Shown: piece after piece, positions 7,873 to 10,605 of the stretch
Position numbering within the stretch: position 1 is the first letter of the stretch
Layout: each line of letters starts with the position of its first letter
From: Dinochytrium kinnereticum
Taxonomy: Eukaryota; Chytridiomycota; Chytridiomycetes; Chytridiales; Chytridiaceae
DNA length: 10,605 bases
NCBI GenBank assembly: GCA_027604005.1
Contig: JADGJT010000593.1
Location: forward strand, 1 to 10,605
Reading direction: 5' to 3'
The notes under the pieces: generated by a model
Database searches by the model: none
Told to the model about the DNA's origin: nothing
Seen by the model: the letters and a program-made list of their open reading frames with translations, nothing else
Made by a program: the position numbers and the translations under genes

Positions 7873-9756
7873 CTACAGCTTGGGTATATTAGGGAAGACG
7901 CAGCGTCCATCGCGCATCTTCCACATTCCAAGCTGGTCAAAGATCCAAGTCTTGTTGTCTGTGAAGATAAAGATGCGATTTCCAGGATCTTTCTCTAAAA
8001 AGTACAGGGTTGAAGCGTGTGAGAAACTAAAAAAAAACAGCCCTTCGAGATATAAGCCAGCCAAAGTGATCCTAACTGACAGAGAGGAAATATAGACAGA
8101 AGCAACTCACCATCTATCCAGAAGTTTGGATGATACAGCACCTCTTTTTCCCCTCTGCTCTTCAGTTCGCTCACCAGCTTTTCAAACCCCGGTCCTCGCG
8201 ATCCTGGCTTGGCCCACTCCCCCAGAGCATTTGAATAAGCTGCTTGTGATAATATTCTAACTCTCAGAGGATCTCCTTCCCCAACCTTCACATCCCCCTG
8301 CCTCTTGGTCAAGCCCGCTGGCAAAGGGTCCACAAGAACAGCCGGAAGATGATTATTAAGAAGATCATCAACACCCCATTGGTCGTTCATTCGGTTTTCA
8401 AGGATTCGACGATACATCTTGACGGTCCGGGTGTTGCTGCGGGCAAAGAAGAAACCACCGCAGACTTTCGGAATGCGGGTTTGGCCCTCATAAGGATCTT
8501 TGAGGTGGCGGTAGGGTTTACGAGCGTCAGTGCTGTATATCTTTCGAAAGAAAGTGTCAGTGATGCGGCCATAGGTAAAATGAATATGATAAAGATGAGC
8601 TCAAGGCTACGGATGCGAAAATTCATGCAGTATGAGCCCAAACAACTGTTTCCTAACACACGCGCACGAACGAGCGACACACCACTGACGACCACATCGC
8701 AACATCCTTTATAATTACTCACCAGATCAGGAAAATCCTTGTAATAATCCTTCACTGTCTTGGGCTTCTGATGGGATACTCCGGTTCTACCCTCGACGTC
8801 TGAAACTCCAAATGGCAGGTTCAGATCCTCAAACGGGTCAGCAGAAAAGAAGGTGTCCGCATCGGTGAAGACGAAGTTGATTCCAATGGTATCCAGGAGA
8901 TGGACATAGAACTGGTAAGATTCCAAATAGAGAAGATAGTTCAGATACATTGAACGACACGGCAACTCTTTGAGGTGAAATGACTCAAGAAAAAAGTATT
9001 CACCTCTCTCCTCAGATCCACAATTCCAAAATACAATCCCGAGTTAACCTTTCCAGAAGTAAACTCCTTCGTTCCCGTCTTTGCCGCATCGTAGTAAACT
9101 CCAATGGGAGCCCTCCATTGACCACCGCCAAATTCCCCATTCGAGATTCTCTCCCCAAGACCCATCAACTTTCCGGCAGCCTCCTCATCCAGCGCCCAAA
9201 CCACCAGCTTTTCCAGCAAACTTGGGGAAATGGCCGCGAGAGAGCAGATCAAGTTTTCAATGTATGGAAAGGTTGCAGTATTTGCTGATGTGATGAAAGC
9301 CGTCTGATGGTGATCCATCCTCGCTTGCCACCATCGACGTTCTTCAACGATGGTGGTGAATTCAGTACGGTTGAACAATCTGCTTGGAGTTGGGATTTGA
9401 AGAGTGCCATCTTCATTGGATTCTTGCTTGAGTGCCAGAAGACGATCTGACCAATTCACAGGCGAGGAAGGGATGTCCGGAAACCTCTCTGGATATCCCC
9501 CCACTAAGGGTCCATGCTCCAAAGAAGCTTGCGCAGGAGATGGGGAGTATTGCTGCAGGTCGCTGGAGATGATGATGGTTAAGACGCTGAAGAGTGTGAA
9601 AGCCGTGAGCAGCAAGGTGAGCCACACCGGCACGGCACGTCGCCGGCTCCCCGGCTCCTTGGCAGAAGTCATCGTCGACGCCCAAGTCTCGCTGGCGGCG
9701 CTGTCATCTTTCACACCGTCCTGATGCGTGGTGGTGGGCAAGGCGTGAGGGAACAT
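7873..9756 (-). CDS. Gene D: DXD nucleotide-sugar transferase (GT77-like), paralog of gene C
   Basis: Exons: 9756-9004, 8911-8723, 8540-8111 and 7994-7873, with phases 0,0,1, giving about 497 residues. The open frame extends upstream of 9756, but without an ATG, and a TATA box just upstream also points to 9756 as the first usable start. After a longer cytosolic tail than gene C's, with a basic patch (SRRRAVP), a signal anchor spans residues 41-63. NWS and NRT sequons follow, then AFITSANTATFPYIENLICS, LLEKLVVWALDEE and GVYYD. The DXD motif D268-A-D270 is in FVFTDADTFFSADP. Later come VCGGFFFARSN, NDQWGVDDLLNNH and the C-terminal TDNKTWIFDQLGMWK. All catalytic-looking motifs are present, so the enzyme is probably active. 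Relative to gene C the tail and stem diverge most, as usual for Golgi transferases. The role is expected to be glycosyl transfer in the Golgi lumen; the sugar and acceptor cannot be read from sequence. Confidence 0.83.
8541..8722 (-). other. Gene D second intron
   Basis: This is the longest intron in the window (182 nt; 176 nt at the same place in gene C). The donor is GTGAGT. A good branch-site match, CACTGAC, lies about 18 bases before the acceptor CGAAAG. It supports using this acceptor for the joint PDL|IYSTDARK, and for the matching joint in gene C. Confidence 0.7.
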
Positions 9757-9843
9757 TCCGTGAGAGTCAACAAGACGCCAAGTGGCGGTCAACGGAGCAG
9801 CAGCGTGTGACGGTATGAGGGTGGTGTGCAACCTGCCTTGTTG

Positions 9844-9852
9844 CTATTTATA
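9844..9852 (-). promoter_or_regulatory. TATA box of gene D
   Basis: The minus strand reads TATAAATAG, a near-ideal TATA box, 96 bases upstream of the ATG at 9756. A start about 30 bases downstream would give a leader of roughly 65 nt with no upstream ATG, consistent with 9756 as the translation start. Confidence 0.6.
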
Positions 9853-10445
9853 CCTGCAGTACTAAACAGGAGGTATTTACGGCTCAGAAATGAAACATTT
9901 GCTCATGGACGGTATCAAGTATAAGGTCGATGCTGACTCGGTATCAACTGTTTGCACCGTCTTTACTCTCAAACGTCTATTCTTTCTACCTTGCACTCAT
10001 TCACTGCATTGCACAGGTGAGTTTATTCCTTTCCACTTTCTTAACCAGCCCTTTCTACTCCACTCCCTCCCTTTGGACAATGGCAAGAATAGGAAACAAC
10101 CCCACTTGTCACAGACAGTGCCCAAGTGACAACGAAGGAAAAGAGGAAAACATCATGGCAGCAAAAATACTTATGCCATCGTTAAAACTTATCAAGGTCT
10201 AATTCACCAGGTCTTCAGTCGGCGTAAATCAATTCAGCCATTGCTTCTCTTCTTTACTTCAATACAATCAACCGGGTCATATGCAAATCTGCTGGAACTA
10301 CCTACAAGTGGTTCTCAAGCAGTTCTACTATAGTGAAAGGGAATCTAAGGAAAAAACAATAGCAAAACGAACCTACATGGAGACCACACGTACCTAGGTA
10401 GAAGGGGCTACCAAGAGGGAGTCTATCCCGCTCCTAGGAGTATTT
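9853..10445. other. Intergenic region upstream of gene D
   Basis: No protein-like frame is seen on either strand. The stretch should hold the gene D upstream control region and the 3' flank of the gene entering from the right. An AATAAA on the minus strand at 10022-10027 could be a polyadenylation signal, but lies about 420 bases past that gene's stop. Palindromes TACCTAGGTA (10391-10400) and CTCCTAGGAG (10431-10440) lie next to that stop. Confidence 0.5.
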
Positions 10446-10605
10446 CTAAGCTTCACGATCATCTGTAAGCCATTTTAACATGTCCTCACTCCCAGCTCGT
10501 CTACACAGGGCTCCTTTCAGGCCATGCTCCCCTTCCAGGACAATCTGGTAGCCCATGTCATCGCCAGAGATCATGGACAGAGGTGGTTTATCCGAGCAGA
10601 CCTTC
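10446..10605 (-). CDS. Partial 3' end of an unidentified protein-coding gene
   Basis: Reading inward from the window edge, codons from 10604 stay open for 52 residues and end in TAG at 10448-10446. The peptide has a coding-like composition: it includes SMISGDDMGYQIVLEGEHG and ends KWLTDDREA. The other two forward frames of this stretch stop quickly. It would be the C-terminal exon of a gene transcribed in the same direction as the four transferases. I do not recognise a family, and the start lies outside the window. A chance open frame of this length is possible. Confidence 0.4.
   Translation of the reverse strand, partial: KVCSDKPPLSMISGDDMGYQIVLEGEHGLKGALCRRAGSEDMLKWLTDDREA

Noticed and set aside
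10391..10440. Two 10-bp palindromes with a shared CCTAGG core, 40 bp apart
   Set aside because: Suggestive spacing, but about ten 10-bp palindromes are expected in this window and the flanks do not match.
1..10605. CRISPR arrays, tRNA/rRNA genes, transposases, viral genes
   Set aside because: No regularly spaced repeats, tRNA-like cloverleaf, or transposase or viral protein motifs were seen on either strand.

Overview
The window reads as nuclear DNA of a compact eukaryotic genome, most likely a fungus and perhaps an early-diverging one such as a chytrid; the lineage is inference. Reasons: every recognisable protein is broken by short introns (54-182 nt) with GTAAGT/GTGAGT-type donors and AG acceptors, genes are 300-870 bp apart, TATA elements precede two of them, and there is no bacterial ribosome-binding or operon signal.

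Four complete genes, all on the minus strand, form two side-by-side tandem pairs of glycosyltransferases. Genes A (222-2329) and B (2862-4851) encode GT14 (Branch / core-2/I-branching-type) type II membrane proteins of about 546 and 568 residues. Genes C (5717-7531) and D (7873-9756) encode DXD-containing nucleotide-sugar transferases (Nucleotid_trans / GT77-like) of about 462 and 497 residues. Exons were joined by hand. In each pair the intron positions and phases match between paralogs, which is the main support for the models. A fifth gene probably enters from the right: an open minus-strand frame ends in a stop at 10446-10448.

Layout: 1-221 is 3' flank of A, with AT-rich palindromes; 222-2329 gene A (6 exons); 2330-2861 is intergenic, with a purine G-run block; 2862-4851 gene B (5 exons); 4852-5716 is intergenic, with a C14 run and long purine-rich low complexity; 5717-7531 gene C (4 exons); 7532-7872 is intergenic; 7873-9756 gene D (4 exons), with a TATA box at 9844-9852; 9853-10445 is intergenic; 10446-10605 is a partial unknown gene.

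All four enzymes look like Golgi type II proteins: a short cytosolic tail, one signal anchor, a stem and a lumenal catalytic domain. Their adjacency suggests, but does not prove, that they act on the same glycan or proteoglycan. The most notable points are that gene B has lost the conserved Pro-Asp-Glu motif kept in gene A, that gene B carries a near-duplicate of its last 3' splice-site region, and that the gene C acceptor lies in a 21-base homopolymer.
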